A stretch of 64,000 nt of DNA from Cloeon dipterum (Eukaryota > Arthropoda > Insecta > Ephemeroptera > Baetidae), in contig NC_088787.1 of NCBI RefSeq assembly GCF_949628265.1, forward strand, positions 24,170,501-24,234,500, in the 5' to 3' direction. Positions 12,638 to 26,296 of this stretch are shown piece by piece. Below the pieces are notes generated by a model. That model had not been told where the DNA came from and searched no databases. It saw only the letters and a list, made by a program, of their open reading frames with translations. Positions within the stretch are counted from its first letter, which is position 1. The number at the start of each line of letters is the position of its first letter. Position numbers and translations under genes: made by a program.

Positions 12638-14396
12638 ATGCAGAGACAAAGAAGAAACCGCGGTCTCGAATATGGAGTTATTCTTTTGATAATGGAACTT
12701 TTTAACATCGGGATCACCAACATTCCTCCTGTCACATTCATATCCATAGTTGGGCAGGTTAGTACCTTTCTGAATTACAAAATAGATAATTATGTATTGC
12801 AAACTCCTGAAACCTTATTCTCATGGAAAAATTTTCAGCTCGCCCTGTATGCAGGTTTCTTGGACGTGCCATGGGACAAATGGGACGTGTGCTTGAACGC
12901 TCGTGACATCATTCGGAATAAGGAATATCGCCGTTTGTTCTTATCGGCCGTGGAGCATGGAGATGACATGCATCTCTACTACAACATGCTGTCCTTCATC
13001 ATCAAAGGTCTGGTTTCATATATCAGTAATCAAACTAGTGTTTTTCAATTGAGATTCAGATATTTCTGCTTGTTCAACACTCTTAACTTTATGTAATAGT
13101 TGCCCAGATTGATCTTTTGCTAATTTTGGCTAAAAATTTCTAAAGGGAATTTAAATAATCATATTTTAAAATTGGAGTGCCACTGCGACTGAATTTTTGT
13201 TAAGACGTGATGGTGAGCATGCAATTAATGTTAAAGGTCGCTCCCTTGAGAGGCGCATGGGCTCCAAGAATTTCCTTCTCACCCTAGCTGTGCTAACAGT
13301 GCTGACCAGTTGCTACTATGTTGGACTGGGTTGGGCCCTGACGCACTTAACAAATGACGTGTACTATTCCAAGGTGTGCGCAGTGGGTTTCTCAGGTAGG
13401 CTAATATCGCCGCAGCTGATCACAGATCACAGGAGAGGCAGAGATAATTTTGAGATTACTACTTGCAGGAGTTATTTTCGCACTGAAAGTGATGACTTCA
13501 GAACAGCAGGACACAAGCATGAGATACGCTGTCTGGTCAGAGCTGATCCTGATCTACCTGCTGGTTCCAGGCTCCTCCTTCATGGGCCACCTGGCTGGCA
13601 TTTTAGCAGGTTTAACTTTTTCCAGAACTAGGATAGGAAAGTTCCTCAAGAAGATTATAGAAGGAGTCACAGGTAGGATAAAATATGTCAAATAAAAACT
13701 GCTGTTGTAAATTCAAAATCTTGAAATATAAAGGCAATAAAAATACTTGTTATAAGTATATAACGCTTCCAACCTTGCAATTAAAACCCGGGAATTTTCA
13801 ATTATAATTTAAGACTTACAAAAATAAACTTTGGTAAAAATGTTCCTCGGTACAATTTCCCACAGTGACTGTGTCTTAGATTCTCAGAACCAGTTTAAAA
13901 AAAATAAAAAAATAATGTTTTGAATTCCAAAGAAATTAGCATATATATTTTAGCACTCGAATGGAAAAAATTCAGAAGACAGCCACAAATTCTTTTGATG
14001 GGGATTTCAAGTACTCGGAAATTTTCCTTTGGGACTTGTTGAGAAATGTATGGAACAGAATGTCCTTCCTTGAAATATACTTCATTAAGGATAGTATTTG
14101 GGGCTTTTGAATAAGTTAAAATATAATAATTTTGAAGAAGTAAATTTTGGTGTGATTCTAATTGTAAGAAGTGTCCGATGTTAAACAAAGATAGCCTAAT
14201 TTATAATTGTTTGTTTTTAGGTGATAGATATGATGGTAACAACTATTACCAGAGTCAACAGCAACAGCAGAACCATGAATTCAATGCACAAGCAAACTTT
14301 TTCAACAATCCGTTTGGGGGCTTTGGCTACAGAAGAGCACCGCCAGCTTATGGATACAGAAATCCTCAAAATGTACCTTATGGATGGAATTTTTAA
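12638..14396 (+). CDS. RHBDL4/RHBDD1: Rhomboid-related protein 4 (rhomboid intramembrane serine protease)
   Basis: ER-membrane rhomboid protease; in mammals it clips unstable membrane proteins in ER quality control. Exons: 12638-12757, 12839-13007, 13237-13395, 13469-13672, 14221-14396, giving 275 residues in frame. The N-terminus carries the family's MQRR...NNIPPVT-type start (here ITNIPPVT). The first-loop motif HGDDMHLYYNM, the catalytic Ser in CAVGFSG (split across exons 3 and 4) and the catalytic His in GHLAGIL are all present, so it should be active. The C-tail is short and Gln/Asn/Tyr-rich, ending YGWNF; I see neither the ubiquitin-interacting motif nor the p97-binding motif of the vertebrate protein. 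Intron 1 is 81 bases, a multiple of three, with no stop. The intron 2 donor (GTCTGG) is weak. Confidence 0.93.
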
Positions 14397-15454
14397 ATGA
14401 CTGACATACACCTTTAAAGCCTGTGATCATAAGACAAATGCCGTGCAAAAGCGCATAGTCGTCTTATTACTTCACTAAAATAAATAGTTCCCTACCTTTT
14501 GATAATTTTGAAATTTCAGTTATTTGTCGTAAAATTTAACATTTTTCTTTTGTTCAAAATAATATGGTGTGGATTTCCCTGCTATCTGATTATGAACGCA
14601 TCCTGCTGTTCAAATCAATGATTCGTTTTTTTTTGCGTAACTATTCAATCACGCCAATCAAATTGATAGGTGGATGCATAAAAAAATCATTTTTTGATCA
14701 CTAAATAAAATTGTAACTTCTGCCGGGATAAGAAAAAGTAAATTTGAGATGTGTTGACTAACACAAGGTGTGTAGTTTCCCCTTTAACCTCACCTCTATC
14801 TGTTTTGGACCAGTGTGGCGTTTTGTTAACTACGCCACAATTTGCATTTCTTTTTGTATGTTTCACAATTTGAAAAAACGAAAATTAAAACAAATTTGTT
14901 AAATCATAAGAAAATGTTGAGCTCATGGAATAGATGTGCTTTAACTGGGGGAAATGTTGCAATTTACTTTTTAATTCACAAGTGAAATTGATCAGTTTTC
15001 TGCTGCTCTGATATATAAAAAGTAAAAAGTCGTAAAAGTAGATCCAAAATTAATTCGATATTTATTTTACTATCGGGATTACCTAATTTAAGTGAACGTC
15101 TAACCATTGGATACGAAATGCTTGTTACCATAAAACTCGTATTATTGCACCCATAATAAAATTCAATCACAACTGATCACAACTAGCCTATCGAAATAAT
15201 TAGAATGAAAACAATTTGAGTAGAATTCCAGCAGTAGCTCGATTACGCAGTGTCGTGTCGTATCCATCCGCTTCTCCCCGTTAATCTTTACCCCCCACTT
15301 CAACCAAACCTCTCCTTTTCCCTCTTCAACACGGCGCGGTCGGCGTAGCCGAAGCCAAGCAGACCGAGCGCCATCATTGCAGAAATGAGACCCACGATGT
15401 CGTAGGCAGTTAATTTGTCGCGTTATTTCGAGCAGATAGAGGACTCTTAAAGGC
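14397..15454. other. RHBDL4 3' end and INTS3 upstream region
   Basis: An AATAAA at 14479-14484, 83 bases after the RHBDL4 stop, is the likely polyadenylation signal. The rest up to the INTS3 start is AT-rich with a CpG-richer, pyrimidine-rich patch at about 15240-15450 that probably holds the INTS3 promoter and 5'UTR. No other gene is seen. Confidence 0.5.
14479..14484 (+). terminator. Polyadenylation signal of RHBDL4
   Basis: Canonical AATAAA 83 bases downstream of the stop codon, same strand. Confidence 0.6.
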
Positions 15455-18400
15455 ATGGAAGTTGCTAATATACCCGCCCCGAGGCTTTTTATTACGACTT
15501 GCGTGGATGCCAGGGATGAGTTCTATGAGGTATTTGCCCTAAATCTTCAATTGAAGTTTGCTTTTGTTTGTCGGCCATAATAGATGGTATACCCGTGGAG
15601 CCGAGAGTTCACCACCAGATGGCCTCTTTGGCGCCACATTTGAATGTTCGAAAATTGAGTCTTTAACTCAATTGACTTTAATTTCTGATCGTATATTGCA
15701 GAAACTCGAAAGAAGTTATTCATTGGTGAACCAAACAACACGCAATTTGTCGGAGAATGATGCACATGAAGCGTTAGCCTCCAGCATCAGTAGAGATCCC
15801 CGTTGTCACGACGATATTTGTCTTGGCCTTATGGTGGCCACACTTCTTGAACCACAGTTGGCTGACAAGGTAAATTTCATTCATAATGTTTTAAGTGCAA
15901 ACGAAGGAGACTAGGATTTGATGATGGACGCTGACCTTGCAATAAAGTCTGTCCAGGATAGTGACTATCAATCAAAACCTTAATGTCTTCACAATTTGTA
16001 GCTTTAGCACCTTTTAATCCCTAATAAAATAATGGTTTCTGTTGTCTCCAGCATTACAGAGACCTGACCTTAATTTCAAGAGATGGAATGCAGGGTGTTG
16101 TCAATTGCTTAATTCATATTGCGGCAGAGAAATTCACAAAGTTATCCGAATCTGCCTTACAACAGTTACTATGGCTTACAAAAGAGTTGATTAAAAACAC
16201 TGTGACAGGGGTGGAACATCTGTGCTTGATTATTTTGAGATGTATTCCTGGAGGTGATATTTCTCCACGCAATCTGCAAGTTGCAGATTTCATGATTGAT
16301 GTATTCAACCAGAATAGGTAATTATTTTGGGTGTCCTCAAAATAATCCGGACAACTCTTGAATTTGTTGCTTAATATAAATTAATTTGCAAAGTTACAAC
16401 TTTTAATATTAACTATTGCCTGTATGCTTTAGATTAATGCAATTCTAATAATTTTGTTTGCAGAAACTGGCTAGATACAATTCCTTTTTTGATCGCATCT
16501 GTTGTCTACACATACTTAAGGCTGATTGATGACCATGGTGGAATTCACTCACAAAATTTAACTCATTTGCGGCAAAAAGAAGTTGCACTCTGCGTAAAAC
16601 TTTTGAGAGAGAGGTTCAATGACTGCATAACGATAGGAAGGGACCTTGTACGCTTACTTCAACATGTTGCTCGAATTCCTGAGTTTGAACGTTTGTGGAG
16701 AGACTTGTTTGATAATCCAAGCGTGTTCAGCCCAACCTTCACAGGTATACACGTTGAAAGGATTCATTTTTAAGCTATTTTAAATATTTGTTTTAGTATC
16801 GCAATAAGTGTAGTTATAATATTAATGAAGTAATGATAATGCAACTAGTAAATGTTATGTTAAGTGCACTCCTATGCTTTGAAAGCACGTGATAGCACTT
16901 ACACTGACCTGTGATTGCGTTTCATTTTCTTCGACACTTTATAATGCTATGTTTCAAGTTATTGAATAAGGGTGATTCGCGTCTAAAAAATCTCAGATTT
17001 ATTTATTTTACATTCAGATATCAATAAAACTGGGTCAATAATTGCTTTCGTAACTAGTAATTGATGGTTTCTCGCAAACTTTGAAAGGGAATGGTTTGGG
17101 GAAGCTTGATCTGAGTGGAAACGGGAACAACTGCTGAGTAAAAAAATTCTACAGCGTTATTTATTTTGCCAGGATAACTTAAATACTTTGTGCTAAGCAG
17201 TTCCTGTGTTGGTTTTTGTTCTCTTTTGTTACTATTCATTGTCAGTTGGTCATTTCCAATTTGTTTTTGTAAATGTTGAGATTTCTCATTTCAATCAATT
17301 TTTGCCCGAACCAAAATTTTCTCAGGCATACAACAGCTGCTGCAAATGAGAACCTCAAGAAGGTGTTTGACGAGCAGAGTAACTCCAGACATGGAGAAAA
17401 AGATTATTTTCCTCACCTCACATGTGCGCTTTGGAAACCACAAAAGATACCAAGACTGGTTCCATAAACAGGTAACATTTTCTGCGTGTTTAATAGCTCA
17501 AGAAAGTTTTAATGCAATATTAAACATATGACTGAATTTGAAGTAATAGAGTATTAGTACATTTATGTGAAAGAACAAGTTATGTTGGCAATTACCTTCT
17601 TAATTCAGTGCAATTAAATTAAATTTCATCGCCCTTGTTCAAAACACTAGCTAACTTAATAGAGACATCAGCACTAGTAACAATGTCACTCAGAGTCAAA
17701 AGATTTGTTTAAGATCAAACATTCTATGGAATATTTAATGTTCAATCATATATTTATTATGTAACTATTATTTAATGGTTTTTAAAAAACTACCAAACAT
17801 TTGTACCTAATGAAAATGCCACAGTTGAAGGCCAATACTCACAAAGTGCACATAAAAAGGTAATATTTGTGATAGGGCTGCCAACCTTCGGATTCCTCCG
17901 GGTTTTGGACTACTTGAACTGGAGTGGCCCGGTCTGTTTTTTGAAAATTTAATAGGGGAGGTATAGGGATCTCTGGTCCCAATATTTAACATGGGCTTAT
18001 TCCGCTTTTTAGCTACGGTTATCTACCATTCCTAATTTGGGATCATCCCTCTACAGTCTTAAATGGTTTTCCATTGAACTCAATGCGATTTAGCAAAATG
18101 TTAGACTGTCAAAGTGTTTTTCTGAGCTTTTTCAAACAGAGATCAGAGTCTAACTAACTATTTAAAAATCTTTTGTCTAGTATCTGAATACAGGAGAGTC
18201 TCAGTCGCTGCGATGCGATCTGATCAGATTCATAGTTGGCGTGATACATCCTACCAATGAGGTGCTTGGCTCGGACATCATTCCCAGGTGGGCAGTCATT
18301 GGCTGGCTGCTGACCTCCTGCAGTTCCACCGTGGCGGCCGCCAATGCCAAACTGGCGCTATTTTACGACTGGCTATTCTTTGACCCTGAGAAGGACAGCA

Positions 18401-21400
18401 TTATGAACATAGAGCCTGCCATCCTGGTCATGCACCACTCATTGCGCTCACACAGCGCAGTCACCTCAACCCTGCTTGATTTCCTAGTTAAGGTAAACTT
18501 ACAATGTTGCCACCTTGAGTACCCTCTTGCCGAATTGGGACAGGCAAGAAATTATAATTATATCCCCTTCAGAATTTTTATCATTTTTTATTGAAAGTGA
18601 GCCCAATGTCGATGTAGGTGCTATAAAAATACATCGAACTTTCAACACCCATTGACGTAAATTTCATGACGTTTTAGTGAAATAATCGCATTAGATGAAC
18701 AAATTGCTTAAATGGCTGATGAATTCATATAAGAAAAAGCATCGATTTGCTCAAATCGAAGTCTGTTTCTGCTTGACATGAACGTGATATGTTCTGGACA
18801 CAGGATTTTCAGGAAGAGAATATCAACTAACTCGAAGATTAATCTTGATTTTATTGTGTTATCTAAACTCCCAAGCTTTTTCAATAAATCTTATTTTAGC
18901 AGTTTTAAGACAGTATATTTAAATCAAATATTGAAATAGGCGATCACTTTTATTTATTTAAAGATGATATCAAATTGATTCAATGCCTGAGGAGGTTACA
19001 GGAGAGCTAAAATATAAAACAATATCAAGCAAGTATGATCAAGAAACAAGATCATCAAATCAACTATTGAAAGTTGGTTAACACCGGTCATATTCATGAT
19101 AGCATTATTATGTGCAAAACTTTGTGCATTCATAATACTTTCTGTGCAAGTGTGTTATTACGAATTTTTAAAAAGTTCACGTAATGCAAATTATATCACG
19201 ATTCTGTGAGAAACTCTCTTCTTCAACTCATATACCAGGTACAAATTTTCATGCCAACGCCATACTTGAGTGACGCGCGAAACTGGCATTTTATCTTTTC
19301 ATGTTTCACCAACTTAACAACTTAAACATTTGAGACATTTTCATAATATCAATTTTTTCGTAAAATCGCAAAAATTAGTTTACTCTGCTACTTCTTGAAG
19401 GTTAAAAAAGGCACTTAAATTCATTTTGCATGATAATAACTCTAATTCAAATTTCGCGCTGAGGTTGGTACTCACTAAACTCCCTGAATCCAGGACGCTT
19501 ACTCCCTAATTATCCCCCACATTTGATCCTTTTGATATTTCTGGTTAAAATCTGTGAAAATCGTGACATTTTCTGCGGATTTAGTTCTATTGAAGTGATA
19601 TATCCTTAACAGGGTAAATAGCTTAATTATGTTTTCATATTTCCATTAAAAAGACTTACGAATTTTTATAAATCTTTGTTACATGCTAGATATAAAATTG
19701 TGTTTGCAGATCATACCAAACTTCTACCCGGCATTAGTTGACAAAGTGCAGGCGGGCGTCTTTGCGTCTCTGAAGACTATCCTTGATAAAAGAGTGCTGC
19801 AATCATTAGACCCAATATTCGACAACCACAAGCTAGACAAAGATTTGCGAGTTGCTGTGCGTGAAAAGTTCAGAGACTTCTGTACTCATCCAGGCACTGA
19901 CGGCAAGTCATTACCGCAACGCAAACCAGCTATGGTTGTTCACGAAAAGGGTTTTGCAGGCTCTGCAAGAGTCGAGGACTTAGTCATGATAGACCTGGCG
20001 CCACTGCCCATCAACAATCATGTGGGTGATGAACCCACATTCAGCGATGACGAAGAAGAAGTTCCTCTTGGTTTGTTATTAATTTTTTTCGCTGTCAGAA
20101 TTTCATTTTGTCTCATTTGTAGCTTCAAAGGTTAATTTTCTGAAGGACAACAAGAAGGAGAATATTGAAGATGTTCTCTCTAACGTTGATGATACTTTGC
20201 GAGCCCATCTGGAAAAACTAAAAATGGATGACTTGGATAAACAGTATGTGTATCCATACTTGTGGTTCCTTTATAATATCAATACTGATTTGTATACTAG
20301 ACGTGAGACAATGGAGAAGTTGATGAATGAAATTGTCAATAAGGGAGCAGACCAAGAAGACACTCACGCTGTTGCCACATACATCCTGTCCATTTTAAAG
20401 GATCACTTCAAAGGCCAACTTATTCCTGAAGACTTAACTGATGAGTAAGAGTGGAAACTGCTGAAAAAATTTAATCATGAAATTGCTAATTTTGTTGTCT
20501 TTTACAGTCTGATCAAGGCAAGCATCGAGAAACCTCTGTTTGCTATGTTTCGGGCTCTGACAAACGCCTTGGACAGTAGTGAAAACACCGGCACCAACAC
20601 CCTGATAAGTTTACTTCACAAGATGCGAGAGAAGGAGCAAAAGATGGGCTATCTCCTACTCTACTATCTCAAGGCTAAGTGAGTGACCTTTTTTTTAATA
20701 GAGCAATAAATATTCTCATCTTCATAGGTAAGTGAAAGAAGCTCAGATGAAATAAAATGAGTATTTATTGGCTAATCTTAATATTTCTACTGTTCTATTA
20801 TAAAAGTCCCAACACATATCTGATATATTTAATAGTCAAAAATGGATGTTTTGCTTCTTAAATTTTGTTGTTCCTGTTAAAATGTTGGGAACAGTATACA
20901 TTTGATAACTTATAAAAGATAGTGTATTAAATACCAATTAATAGTTTCACTGGTAGGAGAGATTAGCACATACCACAAAAGATAATTTTTAGTAGATTAT
21001 CAATGTTTCCAACCTTGTAATTGGTAACTCAATTTGTTTTTTCCTTCACAGCAACTTGGATGGTTACAAGCCTATGTCATCTGTCGCTGCAGTGTACAAA
21101 AAATTCTACAAAGAGTCTGAAACGTCGATTATCGACAACCTGTTAAGAGATATGACGGTAGGAACACAATCCACAATGGGAAACAATATGTTAATCGTTC
21201 CCTCCTCTTAGCTTTGCCAAGATGATGACAGATTTATGTTTGTGTGGCTTGTACCTGAGGTATATCAGCTCTTCCCAGATTTGACTCAGAACAACACGCA
21301 ACTGCTGCATCTCCTTCTCGAAGTTGTTGACGCAAATCAAATGCAACTACTTATATGCTTAGTTCTGCAAGTGAGTATTTTTCTCAATTCTCGAACCATT

Positions 21401-23417
21401 GGAGATAAGGGTTATTTTATAAGTCAACTAGATATGTGCATCATTTTCCTGTTCAAAACCACTTCGAGTAGCGCATATTGCGGGAATATTGGGATTTTCA
21501 TGTGATAATGAATTGTTTATTTGAATAATTGGCAAAAACATAATTGTGCAAAATATTTAATCAAATAAATAATTATCTGTCACAATCATATCCAGCAAAT
21601 TGCAATCAAAAGAAAGACTTCATTTCTTACTTGATTCCAGAATCAAGCTAAAATTTGCATTCCTTGGGTGTTGAGTAATGCGTCTCCTGTGAAAATAGCA
21701 TAACTCTTAAACTTGATTATTTATGACCAGATTTTATGAACTCAATGCTTTGCAGAGTAAACTTGTGATATTTGACAATGCAACACTGTTGCCCGTGCTG
21801 CAAGAGTCACTTAACTGGGAGACGTTCGAACAGTGCTGCTTCTGGCATCTGATTGAGGCACACAATATCCCATTGGACGACCTGATTGCGATCCTGCCCG
21901 AATTGGACTTCAGCAAGCACCACGAGGCGCTGTCTAGTTTGATGCTGTTTATGAAGCAGGAGCGTCCCTCAGCTGAGCTGCTGAAGAATATCATGTTACG
22001 CACGGCCAAGCCATCGGACCTGTTTGTTGTGTCCATTTTACAGTATTGGGTTCTGGAATACGAGGATAAACTGGCCGATATTGTGGCCAACCTGCTGACT
22101 AAGTTGGTTCCAAACTCACCCACCAAGCGAAAGCGTGGCAGCCAGGCCGCTGTTTCCGCCAAGGGTCCTACTCCACCATCGATTGAGCACGTCTTGGCGC
22201 ACCTTGACCAATTGCGTATCGTCAGCAAGCACAACCCCAAGTTCTTCCTTCTGGATAACATGCAGCGAGCTTTGCAGCTCGTGCTAGGCTCAAACTTAGA
22301 CCCTCTGAAGAAGAAGTATCACGACCTGCTTGCGCTGGCTGAGGAACTGCAGCCGCGTGGTTCCGGCACCGGCGGCCGTGGGACTAGAAAGGCCGCCTCG
22401 ACGGCCAAGAGCCAGAACTCCAGGACCTCTCGTGCTGTTCCTGTTGTTTCTGACTCTGCAGACAACACCAGCGAGGTTTGTAAAATTCAGTTTATTCTCT
22501 ACTTCGCGATTGATTGATGAGGGAAATTCCTAAAGAAATTGTTTTAAGTTATGTGAAGGCTGAATTTTTTCATTGAAATTTTTCTATAAGGGGATATTTG
22601 AAAAAATTAAGCCTAGAATAAAGCAACGGGAGACAAAATACACATTGTAAGGATGAAGCGATGCTTAAAGTTAGCCGAAATATAGGTCTGTAGCTGATCT
22701 ACAAAAAAAAATAATTAGGCTTAACTGGCAACAAATTGGTATGGCAGTACTCAACATTCAGGACTGATTTACTTTAATTTGTCTATGTGCAGAACTGCCA
22801 CTTTAACGCTTCACTTAAAATGTTTTTGTCTTCTTTCCATTCTCACTTCAAATTAACTTATCCCATTCCACATTTTCCTCCCATTTTTATCATATTTGGG
22901 TTTAGTGAATGCCGTATACTATTTAATCCAAGTTCAATATTTTCATTTTTATTGTTGGTTCAACAATCTTTGCGCTAAAATGCTTCATACTAATTAAAAA
23001 TTTTAGCTCATAATAAATTATTTGAACCACATCATTGTTAAAAATTGTCCAATTTTTCCTATGATTTTTTAACCTTTCTTTGCCTACCTGGTATTAAAGG
23101 AAAAGCAAAACCTTTATAATGATATTATTTACTTTATTTATTTCCATTCTCATATAATTTACAACTCGCTAAAATAGAGCATTACCAGTAACTAGTATTA
23201 GCGAGTTTTATGTCTCATAAAATTTTTGAAACTGATTTTTAATGGCATTTAGAAACAAGTAGTGTATATATAATGCCCTTTAGTAAATTATTCCATTTTT
23301 AATTTTGATTTTAAATTTAAATTTGACTTTTCTTCCTAAATGTGTTTTTAGGAAGAGGAGGTCAAGCCTAAGCCAGCCAAGAAGCGCAAAAAGGCGAACG
23401 TTGTGGAGAGCGACTAA
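15455..23417 (+). CDS. INTS3: Integrator complex subunit 3
   Basis: Helical-repeat scaffold of the Integrator complex (snRNA 3' processing, promoter-proximal termination) and of the SOSS single-strand DNA complex in animals. Thirteen exons join in phase: 15455-15529, 15702-15869, 16052-16317, 16464-16744, 17326-17471, 18181-18492, 19710-20070, 20123-20453, 20508-20678, 21052-21157, 21212-21370, 21756-22475, 23352-23417, giving 1,053 residues, close to the roughly 1,040 of vertebrates. Strong family matches are the [15 protein letters not shown] segment, [27 protein letters not shown], and the very conserved [13 protein letters not shown] followed by [16 protein letters not shown]. An acidic linker (SDDEEEVP) lies mid-protein. 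The small last exon, after an 876-base intron, adds a Lys-rich nuclear-localisation-like tail ending ESD. Confidence 0.96.
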
Positions 23418-23585
23418 CAAGCACATGTTAGTAAAGGCGATTACAATATCTGTTTCGTAGCGCAGTGTCGGGTAGTTTGACGTCGCCCAGGAGTCGTAGA
23501 TGAGAGCTGTTGCTCATACTGGCCTAAACATCGAGGGAAGCGGGGATACTATACTGTGCTTAATTTTATTTGAAGATCCAGCAGC

Positions 23586-23589
<4 letters not shown>

Positions 23590-23631
<42 letters not shown>
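23590..23631. repeat. AG dinucleotide microsatellite, 21 units
   Basis: Uninterrupted (AG)n of 42 bases in the INTS3 3'UTR, about 175 bases after the stop codon. It would be transcribed as a purine-rich GA tract. Confidence 0.95.
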
Positions 23632-23633
<2 letters not shown>

Positions 23634-24351
23634 GGAATTCTAAATACATTTTTCCTTTCTATACAATTCACTTTTAAAGTCGTTTCAATTTCTTATCATG
23701 TTTTTACATTTTTCTTTTTTGTCAGTTACTGGAACTGTTGTCGGGAAAAGTACATGAAATTTAAAAAAAATGAAATTTAAGGGAAAAAGGTAGATTTTGC
23801 ACTTTGTTGTTTCTGTTTTGACTTAAAAATGGGGCTAAAATTGATAATCAATTCTGGGAAAAATTTCAATTTTTGGAGGAGAGAAACATCCACATTCGGT
23901 TGTTCCACCATCATCACCGCCCGCATTTTAAATGCTCTGGCCAGTAGCAATGCAACAGCTGATTCTTAATTGCGTGACGAAACAATGGTGTCAACCATTG
24001 CTTGCGCGAACTGTGATGCTGCCTTACCTGTGCTGAACCTTCTTGAAATATATCTTTAAAGACTCAGAAAGGCTCACGAAGACCACACAAACTCTCGTGT
24101 CCATTCATGTGATGATACCGAATTGCATTTTTCCACCGACTCTTACTGTTTGAAGCCACATGATGAAAACACCGATAATTTTTAACCAAATGAGGGAATT
24201 GAACGTTTTAGATGCCTAGAGGATGCAACTTGTAACACTTGCAATCGAGCAGTTTTGTGGTTTAAATTAAATCGTGTACATTTGTTTAATATATGCAGAT
24301 TTTGTAATTATTGTTTTGTATTCATTCTTAACAACCTCACAAAATTTATAA

Positions 24352-24357
24352 AATAAA
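24352..24357 (+). terminator. Likely polyadenylation signal of INTS3
   Basis: AATAAA about 935 bases after the INTS3 stop and about 95 bases before the stop of the oppositely oriented PARG-like gene, so the two 3'UTRs probably abut or overlap. No earlier + strand AATAAA closer to the stop was noticed. Confidence 0.4.
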
Positions 24358-24452
24358 CTACACACAATCCAGTAAATTCACATACTGCAATGCAGAAACT
24401 CTGACGCTAACTTTATAATAGGAACAAAAATTGCCAAACACATGTCAGATAT

Positions 24453-26296
24453 TTAATTAACAGCAACCATTGCCGTATTTCGAGTCACACTTGCCAAGGC
24501 ATTTTGGCTCTGCGGAACCCTGTAGCCGTTTCGTTGTAGCATGACGTTCTGGTAGACTACGCCTGCATTATCAATGGTAAATCAGTTACTTAAATAATAC
24601 GAAGCAAGTGAACAAACCAACGGCGTTTCCAGAATGCTTCTCTAGCACATCGTGGAATATTTTATCCAATTTTGTATCGTCAAAAGCATAATAAACCAGA
24701 TTTTTGCCTGCAAGCGAGGCGGCCAGCCATTGGATCTCCAATTTCAACTCGGGGTCTCCCTGTAAACAATACATTCAATAAACCCAGTTCCAGACGGGGG
24801 AGTTGGATTGTCATGCTGGGCAGCAAAACTTTAAAAAGAAACTATACTCGGAAACAACGATGGGATACAAGTAGTCACGATTTAAGATGGTTAAATATTT
24901 TGCTGGCTATATCTAATAATTATTCCACGTTGATAAGATTTTATACCTCAAATCGTCCCCCACCCCAGTTGCCAGTGACGATGGTGTCCCGAGGACAGTT
25001 TTTGAAGCCAGCATAGGCCTTGAGCAGTTCCTTGTCAATGCTTTTCTTTGTATACTGCTCACTCTTGTTGCTGGAGAAATTCTGCGCGTCGATGGCAATA
25101 ACCGTGTCGCAGCAGTTCTTGGGCGAAGCATCAACATAAGCGAATGTTCCGGCGTAACCTTTGACCCTGGCGTATGGGTGTGCCCCAGAGATAACCAGGG
25201 CTTCGTTGTCGCGCAATTGATCGCTGATGATGCTGCAGGCAAGCAGCTCAGGAGTGCTGATGAACTTGCAGTGCTCTTGGGCAGCTATTCCCTCCAAGAC
25301 TGCAGTACCGACGGATCTTAAAAAAAATCGAATAATCATGTTTTATGTTTGAATCTTGAATTCAAGGGATATTATGGAAAGTGGGCCTAAATTTATTGAA
25401 TAACCAATATAATTAATGTCACTTTTGTTTGATATAGAGGATGGATTATTTTTATGATGCTTGAAAAAGCCTACAATTAAATAACACTACTAATGAAATG
25501 TTTCAGTTTGAAATTTCTTACGGGTTAGCAAAGACGACCTGAGCCCATTCCTGCGGGCTGTCGAACATGGAGTCTTTACAGACCTTCTGCAGGGTTGTCA
25601 TGCGATTAAAGCTTTCCTCCCATTTGGGAGACTCTTCTACGCACACTCTATCAAATGTGACCCTTTCTGCATGGAAGCATTTTTAGTAGGTGCAATTATT
25701 ATCCTATACATTAATGAAAAGTCGTACCTTGAGATGTAACGTTCAGGGACTTTCGCCAGTATTCAAACAGGCATTTCAGCTTTTCAACTTTGATCCTGTC
25801 AGAGGTCGCGTCGCGATTTGAATGGTAAAGCCTTGTATATAGTTAATTAATTAATTGGCGAATTAAGAGTTCTAATCATTTTTGTTACTCCTTGAAATCA
25901 ATCGAGCTGTTGCCAAAAGAGCAAAGAAATCCTTTGGCCAGAATCTGCGAAATGGTCTCCTTTGTCAGGGTCAAGCTGTATGTAGCACCAGCGGTTAGTT
26001 TCCCCTGGATGGCGGTGTAATTTTGGGCCCGCTGCTCAACATGCGACACTAATTGAGCAAGAAACGCCTGCTTTTCCTCATCAAGACCCTGCGGGAACCG
26101 CATTAGAGAAAATATAATTTTATGTAATACAATTTATTAAATTTGTTGAATACCAAGAGAGAATCAAAACTATACTATATACCATTAACTCCTCGTATGC
26201 AGTGTGGAAGTTATTGAAGTTGTAATTTTTCAAATCTGAAGTGCTTTTTTCTCGGATATACGACTCCACGCTCTTTGGAGTTTTATATTTCGACAT
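24453..26296 (-). CDS. PARG-like protein with degenerate catalytic loop
   Basis: Homologue of the poly(ADP-ribose) glycohydrolase catalytic core. Exons in reading order: 26296-26183, 26088-25889, 25831-25728, 25666-25522, 25316-24947, 24759-24618, 24562-24453; 394 residues, only the helical and macrodomain core, with no long N-terminal regulatory region. Family landmarks are SLTLTKETISQILAKGFLC, the VxFAN strand, FISTPELLACSII, the GYAGTFAYVD strand, TVIAIDA, ELLKAYAGF and TGNWGGG.F.GD. In active PARG the signature reads VDFANxxxGGGVLGxGxxQEE. Here Asp is Val184, the second and third Gly are Thr192 and Ala193, and the last, catalytic Glu is His203 (codon 25273-25271); Gln201 and Glu202 remain. 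I infer a binding-only pseudoenzyme or one with altered chemistry. The frame is intact throughout, so it is not an obvious pseudogene. Confidence 0.88.

Noticed and set aside
17870-17990. Compositionally distinct patch in INTS3 intron 5, possible transposon remnant
   Set aside because: No terminal repeats or coding similarity visible; cannot be supported without a repeat search.
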